A stretch of 64,000 nucleotides of DNA from Stictocephala bisonia (Eukaryota > Arthropoda > Insecta > Hemiptera > Membracidae), in assembly GCA_035578905.1 (NCBI GenBank), contig JAQJVL010002145.1, positions 1 to 64,000 of the forward strand, read 5' to 3'. Below the pieces are notes generated by a model that saw only the letters and a list, made by a program, of their open reading frames with translations, was not told the origin of the DNA and made no database searches. Below, one piece after another: positions 14,900-26,777 of this stretch. Numbering within the stretch: position 1 is the first letter of the stretch; each line of letters begins with the position of its first letter. Position numbers and translations under genes: made by a program.

Positions 14900-15950
14900 T
14901 TCTTTTTAAATCCATAAATATACTTCTTAACATTGATTTCCTGTACATTAGAGTCATGCACTGGTGCAGGAATGAAAGATAGTCTTACTGGGTGAAAATC
15001 ATTGTTAAAAATTTAAAATTCGTCAGGGTAAAGCATTTAAATATAATTGTCTCGTTATTGCAAGCTCAGGCCTGACAGTCTGGATAATTTACTTATCCTT
15101 CACTTTATACATGCGGATTCCTAACAATGCTTGAATAAACCGGCATAAAAATTAATCCACGACTTTGTACGGTAGTTGGCATAAAGTGTTTCGAAAATCA
15201 CCAAACACATGATTCATCTACGACATATAATGTTATGGTCAATAATACAATTTAATTGGCTTGTGTTACAAAACAACGTAGGGAGCATATTTAAAGACCT
15301 CTAAAGTTAATGTAAAAGCTATCTATGGATTAGTAATCCGTTTTGGTTTATGAGCATATAATAATTAGTTAAATTTTATATTCAAATGTACTATAATTAA
15401 GAAAGTTTTTCAAAATGACAAGACGTGCGATCCGTTATGTATATCAATATACTATACAGAAGACCAAAACCCTGCGATTATATCACAACCACAAACACAG
15501 GAACAGTGCACGACGAACTGTGCATAGCAGTTTAAACGCTCATATGCGTAAATCACTGGGTTGGGGGGCCTATTTGTAAGACGCTCGTAAACTAAAGCCA
15601 CCAATTACACTTTTACATTCACTGAAGATTAAAGCGAAATTTCCACCTATCAGCTGGAATTTAACATATGGTTGTGGTGTTTGAATGTGTTCAATTTCCC
15701 TTGTGACGTCCTTGAGAGTAGCAGATACTTCCGTGCGTTTCTCTATGTACCGTTGATTAATAACAATGAATATTGTGTTAGTTACGCACAATGTTTTAGA
15801 TAAAATCTCAATATTTTCAACGATGTTAGATGTGACTATCAGGCAGGCAAAGAAATAAGGGGCTAGCGAATTCACATAGCCACATGCTATCATCAACTAT
15901 TGTGCGCGGAGACACTATGAACTCTCTATGTTTAATAACCGCCCTAAAAC
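14900..15950 (+). repeat. diverged copy of the repeat at 54.6-55.43 kb
   Basis: Sequence here aligns by eye, in the same orientation, with 54640-55430, the region just before the TMBIM start-codon exon. Shared blocks include tcaccaaac (15199 and 54684), atatttaaagacctct (15286 and 54767), cacgacga.ctg.gca (15508 and 54996), catatg.g.aaatca (15541 and 55020) and tatcagctgga.tt (15646 and 55119). The right end shares ccaca.gctatcatc.actatt (about 15880 and 55388). A 108-residue minus-strand frame at 15570-15896 falls inside this copy. The other copy reads similarly but has a stop, so I do not call it a gene. Confidence 0.6.
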
Positions 15951-18059
15951 ATAAATATAAGGACAAAACAGAACTCTTTATTATCATACAATATCCACCT
16001 TCCACAGCTTATTAGGAAACAATGATCAATGCTTCGTCTTGCGTTCTATTGCGCAAAGCAGTTCAATCACTTATAACCACATATCTCTTGTGCTATTTCA
16101 TCGTGCATTGGGTGGTATAGCCTCATTTAAGAATGTAGAAATTTAAAATGAATGAAACAAAAACTGGAGTGTTCACAGTATTAGTTAAATTTCAAAGTCA
16201 TGTCACTAGCTGATTAACAATAAAACCTAATAAGATGGGATACAGTGAGTAAGCTGTTGAGGGAGTGTTTCCTTTTTCGCAGAAAGAAATTTTCATAATA
16301 AAAACCTACTTCTGAAATCACTGTTATGAACGAGTCTGAATCACGGGAGAAAAGATATGGGTCTGAATACGAAACATTTCACCTTTGGCTATCAATTACT
16401 TTAATACTAGAAGTATTGAAACATATTACTAAGTACAAGAGAGAATAATTTTATGGAAGAACAACAAATATAAAACTATAAATAATTAGAACAATAAGTT
16501 TCCACATTGGGCGTGGTGTAGTTTGGGCTGTTGGTGCTTTGTGAGTATACGTAATGAATTGAGGGAAGTCAATACCTACATACTTAAACACCTCTCGCCC
16601 GTGTTAGCGCCCACCAAAAATAAAAATCCTGACTTCTCCGTCTGCTTGCATAAAATTTGTCATTGTGCCCTTGGGAGAAGGTGAACTCGCAATATGAGGC
16701 TCAAGTCTAGTACTGTTCTTTTAACAAGGTGAATGTCGCAATAGTGAGCTTGTTTAGTATTTTTACTGAACAACACAAAAAGTCAGGCACGCGCACTGGA
16801 AAACCGGGCATTGCCCCGGCCCCGCCAGGGGCCCCCAAAATAAGGGAAAAATTGAAAATGAAAATAAGAGAGTTGTATGTGAAATTTATGGAATTTATCG
16901 GTAATAGTTCAGCGAATCATCATAATGTCTGTGTTATATAACTGATGTAAATACTTTTTCAATATGAAACATAATGACAGATAGATGTTCTTCACAGAGT
17001 TTTCGTAGACTAATTTGTCATACTATCTATTCTCCTGTCATCGACAGCATGTAAAATGGTCAGGGTTCACTTGTAGTATGCAGGCTACTCCCCCATCCCC
17101 ACAGTAAGAATCGCGTCCTGAAGGTCGACGTACGTGAACGCTCCGTCTGTCCGAAGTGCCCTCGCCACAGCGACAGACGACAGTGAAGTGACGACACTAT
17201 TGACAGACAGCCCGTATAAGGGTATTGATGTGATGGTAAAACTAACATCCAAAAATCTACTTTTCGGCTGCCTCCTTACTCGTTGTTACTGTGTATTTTA
17301 ACATTTGTATTCTTTATTCTCTGTATTTGTTAAAATGAAATGAAACGATCAAAGTGTGGCAAAGAAAAAGGCAAGACAAGATGAAAAGAGAAGAGGATGC
17401 TTCAAAGTGTATTCTTCCACCCACTATCTCTTGTGAAGGTCCAACTACTATCTACTTCACACTAAAGTACTAATTCACATCTGACATCTTAGTACGATAC
17501 TGTAACCAATAATTGGTGAGTTGGTTTTGGAATTTAATACGTATCTAAGCCGAATTAATAGCTAATGCCATATCAAGAAAGTTATATCTTAAAATTTAAC
17601 TATTTTAAAATCGAACTGTGTTAAAATTTTATCTAGATTCTTGATTTTTGATTATTGATTAACCACTGTGACTGACGCAGACTGCAGATCTATCTAATCT
17701 AATAACAATGTTTGTTGAGTGTGTGGCGAATTGATTCATATAGTTCATAATTAAAGTAGCTCAACATAATTACCTAATATTGGTAGTGGGAATGATGGGT
17801 TATGGACGGTTTGTATCCTTGGTGTCGACATCCTTGCTGATAGATCATGTTGTTATTGCGGTTATACATGCAACAGCTTATATCAATCATATAATGTGAA
17901 GAATCTTCTGTGAAATAGGGATTAGTAAGAAAGCAGCGACACTCCATAGCACAATTCATATTTTTATAGGCCTATTTAATCTCCTCTGTACGGTGAAATA
18001 CACACATCAGCTAGCTGAGCTCAGGCTATGTATCTACAATTGGCCGGCAGATATTGATC
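15951..18059. other. no gene recognised
   Basis: A+T-rich sequence with one G+C-rich patch at 16795-16845 that can fold on itself (ccgggcattgccccgg) and another at 17090-17215. Neither shows a recognisable protein or RNA gene. Confidence 0.45.
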
Positions 18060-18071
18060 CTAATAGTAGGT

Positions 18072-18336
18072 AGGGTTCCAATGCAGCGTAAAATGTATGG
18101 GATAATGATCGTTCATGAAAGGAAAAATTGCTGTAAAGATTTGTGATTTATGTATCCTAAAGAATGTGTGGTCGTGAGCATTTTTGATGAGCACGCCCAT
18201 GCCCATAAAGAATTGAAGAAAGGAAGGGTACACCAAGAAAACTGGGTTGAAAATGATGAGGAAGATTAATCGGCCGAGACTAGCAATCAACAAAAATTGT
18301 GCCAAACCTCCAACAAGTCCTACGCCAGCAGTAACC
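18072..18336 (-). other. hydrophobic exon-like fragment, possibly a TMBIM exon relic
   Basis: On the minus strand a CAG acceptor-like site at about 18337 is followed by an open frame beginning VTAGVGLVGGLAQFLL and containing further hydrophobic runs. By eye, part of the DNA (about 18240-18300) resembles the start of the Lifeguard-type last exon at 30250-30606, but the resemblance fades downstream and the C-terminal family signatures are absent. It could instead be an unrelated membrane segment or chance. Confidence 0.15.
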
Positions 18337-19949
18337 TGATCCGTAAAAGATCAAAATAGACAATGCAATACAGAATTCGTATTAATATGTTCAACCAGTA
18401 CTAACATATCTTTTTAATCCCCGAAACATAATATTTACACTAAATAATGTGCCAGATGTTACATAAGTAAAACAGTATTACTTCCAATGTAAAACAATTG
18501 GAAATTACATAATCCGATGTTAGAGCATGTTTGAGTAAAAAAAAATACTAATCATGCAATAGCTCTACTTATCAGTGGAGATGTAGCCACGAATAAAATT
18601 AATGAAACTTTATATATACACCGAGGAGAACCCCATTGTCCAGACCAATCATCGATCAGAAGGTGAAAAAAACAAATAAAACCAAAGCGAATGATGAATT
18701 GTGACCCTAAAACCAGTTCCCCTTTCCCATATGAATGAGCGAAAACAAGTAGGGAATCATTGTCAACAATTATTTTACACCCTAAAAGGCAAAGTCAGGG
18801 CGCATACTTGAAAAGACGTGTGGCTAATCCCTACCAGAATGGGTATTGCGTGTGTATGTCCAACCTTGGCTGGTGTTTCCACCAATAAGACCATAAATTG
18901 AGTTCAAGATTAAGGGACTGAGGAAACAATTTCTATCGACATCAAATAGACACATAGAAAATTCACATAGCACAGCTGAGTCCTGCAAGTTTAGTGAGCT
19001 AGCTACTCAGGCCGCAGAGACGAGGCACTAAATAAGAGAAAACGGAATTTTTGGAGAAAGTTTGGAAAGGGGCTAGATTCTCCCCTTATGTTGGCATCTC
19101 AACCGCCTTTCTAGACATTGGCATACTCACTGATAAAATAAAGGAATTTCTAGCAATGGATTAAAGAGGCGTTCAAAAATATACTCTATCGCTAGAAATC
19201 TAAGTACAAGGCCTAGTGAGTGACTAGTTATTATCATTCCCAAGACAATTCAGATGGAAATTAGTTCTCTGATGCTAATTGCAGTGCTTATAATAAAGAA
19301 AGCTTTGGAGTGCGGCCTTTTTTGCTCCAGAATTAAACATCACAACACTGATTAATAAGGAATCAGCTAACAAAGTTGTTCCGATTCTACATTACCATAC
19401 CAACCGCGAAAGCACCTGTATTGAGAAGTTGTAAACGTGACATCTTTCATCTCAGCATGTACTGTACCAACACCGCGTCGGTCTAAAACTCATCATAAGT
19501 AATCAATTGCCAAAAATGGCCTTGACATAACAGAAAAAATGGCAGGAGACAAGCTACGATGGTGCATCGTTCATGATGGTGTTAGAATGAGATACAAAAG
19601 AGAATCCAAAACCTGGCACCCCATGCTAGTCAGTCACTTCCAACCATAATTGTGAAGCGGGTGTCGTAAATAAGCCGTTGAATGCAAACAGAAAGAGCAC
19701 AATTTTTTGAGAACTTGTCAAAATATTACTTTTTTTTGGCAACAAGATCACATTGTCCTTCAAGAAACTAAAAATCTTTTCAGGTGTTACAAAAATCCAA
19801 GGCTCCTGTCCTAAAGACAAGTAACATAAAACTTTAAACCCTACACTTTGGCAGGGAAATATAAGCTGTGTAAGCGTTTAAAGAAAGTTCGAGTGATGTA
19901 ATAAAGCCTTAAATAAAATAATTTATGACAAGCAAAAAGCCAAAGAAAG

Positions 19950-20480
19950 GAATAAGGCGAGGCTCAAAAAAAAATTAGAAATCCGGTTAGTGGTGGTTTT
20001 GGTCTGGACGTTCCAGTGCAAAGTATAGAATAAACTTGCCGCAAAATCCTTGCAAACAATTCTTTTGATTTAATGAACAGCGTACGATCGCCAACATAGT
20101 TAATTGAAATAAGCCAACTCGTTGGTCCTTTGAAAAGTCTGTAGCTGAACAGAAAAGTAAGTCAAAATGGGAAGTACGATACCCATGAAGTATTGACCAC
20201 TGCAACGAAAGGGATAAAAAAGCACTTCGATGACTTTGTGAAGACCAAAGACTGACACATCCTAAAAGCAATTCAAGTGACAAGTATATCTTTCCCAATG
20301 GTTAGACATAGGGTCCACAAAGTGACAACCGTTGTAAAGGCATAAGCAAGAGTGATTCTATAAAATTGTTCACCCTTTCTTTCCTGGCCTCAAATGTTCA
20401 GAGAAAACTTCGCTTGTGGATCTGATAATTTTTAAGCAGATTTGTCAGAATATGTAACGCCATTGTTCAAACTCAGATTT
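19950..20480 (+). mobile_element. probable decayed hAT transposase fragment
   Basis: Plus-strand translations contain PTRW (20115-20126), resembling the TRWNS motif of hAT transposases. Next comes a frame from 20187 to 20255 reading EVLTTATKGIKKHFDDFVKT, which resembles the segment GIKKRF...D found just before the catalytic C-terminal half. A later stretch reads FACGSDNFEADLSEY if a single stop is ignored (about 20410-20450). Spacing is shorter than in intact transposases, and stops and frameshifts are present. I did not find a C-terminal dimerisation domain or terminal repeats. Confidence 0.35.
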
Positions 20481-21957
20481 GATCATAAGGAATGCTTTCA
20501 ATCCAAATTAATGATTTCAAAAGAAGTAAAAGAAGTGGCAAATCTCCCTACTCATAAAACAGTTCCCTACATCAACCTTCTCCGGATGTACTAACAGCAT
20601 GCTTGATGTACTCCTCACATCCCTTGACAGTAGACCCAAAACTAGAGAATCAGTCCTCAAAACTTAAAACCATCAAAAACTACCTCGAACTCCAGTCCCA
20701 ACAACGGTCCTCACTGAGTTGCGCTTTTTTGTCTATTAAAATGGACAAGAGCCCGAAAAATAGGCTATTTTGACCGTATTAGATGTTTGGTGGGGGCTAT
20801 TCAAAGTGCAAGAAAAAAAGAAAGTCTTTTAGTATTTCGAGATGCTTTGCGCACTATCAAATCAGTTGGCAATTTTAAAACTCTGAAATGAGTGGTATTA
20901 CCCACCACTTGATCATAATATACCATCATGTATTCACCTGAATTATCCATAATCACCATAAATAAATAAGTAACAAAGTTATTGTGTATCAAAAGGTATA
21001 CAAAATAATGATTTTTCACGTGTATGTTTTTTCTACTAGAACTATATTGCTTGGATCGTAGCCTAAAAAATCGAAAAATTTTAAGACAGCACACTTATGT
21101 CCTGGATATATTTCTACCAACTCTATGGGTAATATATTTTGAAAAAATATTTAATGTGTTAATTTGTGCTTTCAGCACTAGAAATAGAATAAACCATCAC
21201 AATGGTAGAGCTGAAAAAAAAATGGATTCTAAAAAAACCAAACTAATGTGCACCAGCAAGGAGCCAACAAATATTGCATATATTATTCATTACCAGTTCA
21301 TGACTTACCTGTATAAAGTTTGTAAACATAGTTTAATGGCAAACAATTAAGTATTATAGATTAATAAGAAAAAAAGGGTACTAATAATAATAGATAATAG
21401 TATAATAATAATAAAAATGCACAGAAATTCATCCAAAAAGAAGCCCAATTACTGTATCTTAGATCTATTAATTGAAAAAAAAGTCGAAAGATATAACAAT
21501 GGGCCCCGAAATGACTATTCGCCCGGACTCCAAGGACCTTGACTACGAGCCTGAACAAACAAAATTATTCACAAAAATAACTTATATCTACAAACATATT
21601 TACAGAAAATTATACAAAAACTTAATCACTATAACACAAAATAAAAACTTAGGTCACTCAGTGTCAAGATGACCTCGGCCTCATAATAACTCGTGTGTGA
21701 GTTGTAAGCGTCTCTAGAACAGACTGCTGTTTTAGTATAGGAAGGAAAACAGTTGGTGGATGATGTCATAGACAATCAAGATCAAGTGGGCGGCGCTTGT
21801 AATATCTCAACATTACAAATGGCGGCTATGGTCTTTTTAACACCACATAAAATTCCAGGGTAAAGCAATATCCTACTCCATTCAATTATTAACAACGCCC
21901 CAAGTTTATCTACAGATTAAACTTCTATCGCTTATTCAGGGTTGATATATTTTAGAA
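20481..21957. other. no gene recognised
   Basis: A+T-rich sequence. The opposing open frames at 20801-21350 have low-complexity, membrane-like composition on one strand and lysine-rich composition on the other, as expected of A+T-rich noncoding DNA. Confidence 0.45.
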
Positions 21958-21996
21958 GTCCTTAATGATCCTGCTGTGGCCAGGATCATTAAGGAC
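21958..21996. repeat. perfect 16-bp inverted repeat (hairpin)
   Basis: The arm gtccttaatgatcctg (21958-21973) is followed by a 7-base spacer and its exact reverse complement (21981-21996). There is no T-run after it. It may be the relic of a foldback element or a small palindromic insertion. Confidence 0.85.
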
Positions 21997-22236
21997 CTGT
22001 GGTAACTGGCTAAGTAGTTAAAAAAAAGAAATAAAACAATACGAAAACTATGAAGTCTAAGCGTAATAAGGAGAGCAATCCTAAAAAAATGTACTATATT
22101 GCATTGCTTTTGAATGTAATAAAAAAATGTAGGGGAGAAACAAAAAGACCTCTAGATATAAGGTTAAAATAATATCAAAATATCATCAGAAATGAAAATT
22201 CAAATTAGCTGAATATACCTGAAAAATGTCACAGGT

Positions 22237-22893
22237 TCAGCTGGGACAACACAAAAATCCACACAAAGAACCACAGTTTTTAAACAATTCATTGAAGGTT
22301 CTTTTATAGAAATAAAAAACTCCATAACTAGCCAAATCAGGGTGAGGCTTTAATAGATTCCTTTTCTTCAAGGCACACACAGTAAGTTTTGCACATTTAC
22401 CACTCCTAACTCCATAACTAGCCAAATCAGTGTGAGGCTTTAATAGATTCCTTTTCTTCAAGGCACACACAGTAAGTTTTGCACATTTACCACTCTTAAC
22501 TCCATAACTAGCCAAATCAGTGTGAGGCTTTAATAGATTCCTTTTCTTCAAGGCACACACAGTAAGTTTTGCACATTTACCACTCCTAACTCCATAACTA
22601 GCCAAATCAGTGTGAGGCTTTAATAGATTCCTTTTCTTCAAGGCACACACAGTAAGTTTTGCACATTTACCACTCTTAACTCCATAACTAGCCAAATCAG
22701 TGTGAGGCTTTAATAGATTCCTTTTCTTCAAGGCACACACAGTAAGTTTTGCACATTTACCACTCCTAACTCCATAACTAGCCAAATCAGTGTGAGGCTT
22801 TAATAGATTCCTTTTCTTCAAGGCACACACAGTAAGTTTTGCACATTTACCACTCTTAACTCCATTCCAGCACCCAAACATACAATAGAACAT
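22237..22893 (-). CDS. 218-residue repeat ORF of unknown status
   Basis: A minus-strand frame starts MFYCMFGCWNGVKSGK, runs through six near-identical 30-residue repeats (each containing GKCAKLTVCALKKRN and LLKPHTDLASYG), and ends with a short unique tail rich in Phe and Cys. Each repeat has two cysteines and a basic stretch. I recognise no family. The open frame is a necessary result of a 90-bp unit without stops, so coding is not proven. The unique start and tail being in frame with the array is weak support. It could be a real repetitive protein exon or a satellite inside noncoding DNA. Confidence 0.25.
   Translation of the reverse strand: MFYCMFGCWNGVKSGKCAKLTVCALKKRNLLKPHTDLASYGVRSGKCAKLTVCALKKRNLLKPHTDLASYGVKSGKCAKLTVCALKKRNLLKPHTDLASYGVRSGKCAKLTVCALKKRNLLKPHTDLASYGVKSGKCAKLTVCALKKRNLLKPHTDLASYGVRSGKCAKLTVCALKKRNLLKPHPDLASYGVFYFYKRTFNELFKNCGSLCGFLCCPS
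22318..22866 (-). repeat. 90-bp tandem array with 180-bp dimer periodicity
   Basis: The string ctccataactagccaaatc recurs at 22320, 22410, 22500, 22590, 22680 and 22770, and ctccat again at 22860, giving six units of 90 bp. Units alternate at one base between cactcctaac and cactcttaac, so the higher-order unit is 180 bp and the array grew by copying pairs. Because 90 is divisible by three, the minus strand is open through the whole array and encodes a 30-residue repeat. Confidence 0.95.
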
Positions 22894-23561
22894 CCCATGA
22901 CCCCAGTCTTAAAAAGTGATTCAGCCACATTGCAGGCAAGCCTGGAGCGTACTTCTCTGGCTGCGACAGTCTACGTATATGGTTTCTAGGGCTAGGTTTT
23001 ATGTGCCTTGTCTTAACCCCCTAGCCAATAGAGAGAACGTTTTCACCAAAGCCATACACAAATCGGGCTCCTTAACAATGCACGACCTCGGATGTCTTAA
23101 CAGCGTTGTTTGTATTTGTGTGTAATGAGAATTTTCTTATTTATATAAATATTAATTTAATCTTCTTTTTTACAGGTATAAAAAAATACAGGTATACTGT
23201 ATTTTTGGATATTTTCAGGTTAAGATTTATACTGAAATATTCACAAGTGTATTTTTAGACTGCAAATCTTATTGATTACCTGAACATTGTTATATAGAAT
23301 TATCATCTAAAAAGATTTGAGTAGTACCAAGTCGAACTAGTAGGGTTTCTTAAAAATTATGGAAAATATTCTAAAATCCTTTTTCCCCCTATCAACCTAC
23401 ACTCAATCTGTGAGAACTGTTTCTTTAGTTTGACTTCTGTAGATAATGAACAGTGTTTCTTTTAAAGAAAATCCTTTGTTATACTGGCTGATACTTACTG
23501 TATCGCCTAACCTAAATGGTAAAGAGATTGTAAACGAAAAATATTCCATGCTAAGTAGATT

Positions 23562-24106
23562 TAAATATATATATATATAAAAGGCAAAGCCCTCACTGAT
23601 TGACTCACTCATCACTAATTCTCCAACTTCCCATGTAGGTAGAGAGCTGAAATTTTGTACACTGTTTTTTTAGAACTTAAATAGGACAACTAAAGTATTT
23701 TCATCTAGATAAAGCACTCCTAAGGGGTATAAAGCACCCTTAAAAGATTGGTCCATAAGGATAACATTGGGTTGATTTTAGTAAATTAATAACAGCTGTT
23801 TTGTAAATAAATAAACATGTCTATTTTGAATGTTTGACATTATACTATTTAATATTTTACTGAGTTTAATCTTCAGCTGTTAAACAAAAATAAATGAAAT
23901 GAACACTCTTGAAATAGGCTAAATAGGTGGCAAAGCAATTAGTGTGAGTGAGATACTGTACCAAAATGTAATATTGTAATTTTACGTTATATAGTTAATA
24001 TACCGATTTTTGTATTGAATAGTTACATGCCGAGGCCGAAGGCCGAGGTGTATCGAGCGTAGCGAGCGTCGGGGTTGGCACGCGAAGCGTGCAGGGGTGT
24101 CCCCTA

Positions 24107-24107
<1 letters not shown>
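23562..24107 (+). mobile_element. non-autonomous Helitron
   Basis: The right end has the Helitron signature: a hairpin gcacgc-gaa-gcgtgc at 24078-24092, then a short spacer and terminal CTAG at 24104-24107, followed by T. The left end lies in a TA-rich run just before aaaggcaaagccctcactg, which matches the left-end sequence of the copy at 50911-51480. A shared internal block, aataacagctgttttgtaaa, also occurs in the copies at 44.2 and 51.2 kb. No Rep-helicase gene is present. A (TA)n microsatellite follows directly at 24108-24150. Confidence 0.85.

Positions 24108-24150
<43 letters not shown>
24108..24150. repeat. (TA)n microsatellite
   Basis: An uninterrupted alternating TA run lies directly next to the Helitron CTAG end. 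Helitrons insert between A and T, so the element probably landed in this run and the run may also flank its left side. Confidence 0.9.
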
Positions 24151-24155
<5 letters not shown>

Positions 24156-24194
24156 TCACATTATAAAATGTAATATATTGTAATTAATTTCTTA

Positions 24195-24425
24195 TTGATT
24201 GAAATTTCACAAATATTACAATATTGTATTAGGAAAAGCAACATGTTGTGTGATGGGCAGTGTCGACCACGGAACGCTTTTCATGTAACTCCAGAACGGA
24301 CAAACGAACACGATTTACATTACGCGCAGATGTACATGAACAACTATTATGGGCAAGGAAGACACTGGAATAGGCAGGAATTTAAAAATGCAGACCAGTT
24401 TCTTCTGTGTAAAATAAAATATTGA
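24195..24425 (+). CDS. unrecognised 76-residue ORF
   Basis: This frame contains a hydrophilic, non-low-complexity stretch, MLCDGQCRPRNAFHVTPERT, then HDLHYAQMYMNNYYGQGRHW. Its composition looks more like real protein than the surrounding A+T-rich frames. A G+C-richer tail follows with an inverted pair ggacctcacca / tggtgaggcc (24560-24596) and a TAAATAAATAAA end (24610-24622), like the 3' end of a LINE or of a processed transcript. It may be the C-terminus of an element or host protein. I do not recognise the family. Confidence 0.25.
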   Translation: MIEISQILQYCIRKSNMLCDGQCRPRNAFHVTPERTNEHDLHYAQMYMNNYYGQGRHWNRQEFKNADQFLLCKIKY

Positions 24426-25087
24426 CTGACAGTGCAACCGTGGCTGTCCCAACTTTCACTTTCATTGTAACTGTTGAAATAAGTGATAAGATTGTAGTGC
24501 CGCTCCATTTTGGATATACAAGAATTGTATGTTTATTGAATGTGTAATGTTTATTACATGGACCTCACCAACAATTTAAATCAAACTTGGTGAGGCCAAA
24601 TCTGTAAATTAAATAAATAAATTAGATAATAAAAATGTATAGTAATGTATGCAAGGAATCAATGATTTACGCACCAGTTAAGTACAAGATATCACTTTAT
24701 TAAAAACAGCAACATTATACTTTGATCTAGTAGAAAAGGATGTTTGTACATTACTCTCGTTGCATTAAGAAAACCACCACACTTATAAATTTAGTTTATA
24801 AGTTTTATTAAAATTAGTTGAGCTTGAAAAAATACTTGTTTTTATTCTATGCTCAAACATCTTTTCCTAACCAATCAAGCACTTAATTATTAACAAATAA
24901 TATAGTTTGACCATTATGAAATAATATAAAATAGCTGTTAAAATCAATTAAGATATATTATACATAGTAAAAATAACATAAGTGAGATTATATATGAAAC
25001 TTATTGTAAACTAAAAACTAATTGATATAATAAATAAAAAACAAGATAACTAAATAATTATATCGTTTTTTTGTGACATTACATTTT

Positions 25088-25385
25088 GATATAACAAGTA
25101 CAACATGTTGTCATACTGATATAACAAGTACAACATGTTGTCATACTGATGTAACAAGTACAACATGTTGTCATACTGATGTAACAAGTACAACATGTTG
25201 TCATACTGATGTAACAAGTACAACATGTTGTCATACTGATGTAACAAGTACAACATGTTGTCATACTGATGTAACAAGTACAACATGTTGTCATACTGAT
25301 GTAACAAGTACAACATGTTGTCATACTGATATAACAAGTACAACATGTTGTCATACTGATATAACAAGTACAACATGTTGTGATA
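25088..25385. repeat. 30-bp minisatellite, about ten units
   Basis: The unit contains acaagtacaacatgttgtca and recurs every 30 bp, with units differing mainly at tgatataa versus tgatgtaa. The two outer units on each side carry the A variant and the six central units carry the G variant, so expansion occurred from the centre. The core caacatgttg is a palindrome. The long open frames on both strands are by-products of a period divisible by three. Confidence 0.95.
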
Positions 25386-25440
25386 CTGACATCTTACACG
25401 AGATCACATTTTGCTACATTTTTAACACGCTGAACAAATA

Positions 25441-26777
25441 ATAATCTTTAAATGGCACATTTAAAAATATTTTTAAATTGAATTTTTTAGTTTTGTTTTT
25501 AAAAGTCAGACATTCTACCGATTGCCGGATGATTACGTGTCAAGGCTATTCAATAAACAAGGTAATTCTCTCCTCCATCACAGTGTGACAATTGCATGCA
25601 ATGACTGTTATTGTAAAACACTTTGCATGACAACACTGCAATATAACAGTGAGGCAGTCAAGTGGAGAGATAATTATAATATATCCACGTTATTGATTGT
25701 TACTAATACTTTATTCATAATCTTTTTACTTTCTTATAAACATCTCAAACAAATTTTTTTCAAACTTAAAATTCCCGAAAACTGGAACATTCTTCTTTTT
25801 TAATTGTCTCCATATAATTTCAAAATCTATTAAAATGAGATAGGAACCCAGCAACATTTCTATACAACTAATTTTAAGCCAATTAAAATGACGTAATTTT
25901 TGAAACATTAACTAAAGTAAATTAAATGAAGAATTTTATAATGAGAAAGTAAGAATTAAATCTCCTAAAACTTCATTTTTGTGACCAAGTGAAATGGGAG
26001 TTAAATTAAAACAAATATTATACCAAAAATTAACAGTTTTTAAATAAATCTCCAAACTCTAAATACAAATTTATTTTCATCAGGCAAAATGCATTATGTT
26101 TTGATTAATACATTATTTAAAGTTTGTGACAAAAGTTGCAAACTTAATTATCATTTATTTATAAGGGGGCCGTTTCAGTTCACTATAAGCTAAAAATGCC
26201 TCAAGCATTGGTTTCTAATTCAAGTATTCAGTACGTAATAATGATCATATTGCAACACTTGACAGTGATCGTCAAGTTTTATTTGACAAGTGAAGAACTA
26301 TTATTCTTGAATCTATCCTTACTGGATATTATAACTTTAATATATGAAAGTACTAAACACTCCAGTAAATTAAAACTTTTATTTCGTGGGGCTTTCCAGT
26401 GACAAAGTCATCATAATCCCCACTATATGTAATAAGCTGATGTTTACATTTGTTATTGATTAAAAATATATTTTAAAAATTAGTGGTAAATTATAACATT
26501 TTAAAAATCTTTTCAGAATTAATAACAAATGTAAACGTTAAGTTAGTTGTGAGTATCTGATGGTAACTTTGTTACTAAAAGGGCCTCAAAAAATTAAAAA
26601 AAAATTCAATTTACTCGAGTGTTGAATCCGGTCCTACATTTAAATCAAAAAGGCAAATAACTGTTCTAGTGAAACATGAAATAATTTTTGTAATTTTTAC
26701 AGTTAAACATGCGAAACTTTAAATATTCTTGAAGACAATTTGAAATTTTAAAAACTCATAATTTCAACTTTACTTAA
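25441..26777. other. no gene recognised
   Basis: A+T-rich sequence. Short frames such as the one at 25522-25803 show no family features. An inverted pair, tgtttacatttgttattgat (26438) and attaataacaaatgtaaacg (26518), spans about 100 bp and may be a small foldback relic. Confidence 0.4.

Noticed and set aside
16795..16845. GC-rich hairpin as a Helitron or hAT end
   Set aside because: The hairpin is imperfect and lacks CTRR, TTAA or a terminal repeat partner.
21024..21350. 108-residue plus-strand frame
   Set aside because: A+T-driven composition with an overlapping antisense frame. No motif, splice site or repeat context supports it.
22318..22866. CRISPR-like array
   Set aside because: The units are contiguous and nearly identical with no unique spacers, and the genome is eukaryotic.
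25050..25441. Several 90-120 residue frames on both strands over the 30-bp array
   Set aside because: They arise because the repeat period is divisible by three and the unit lacks stops. The translations are pure repeat artefacts.
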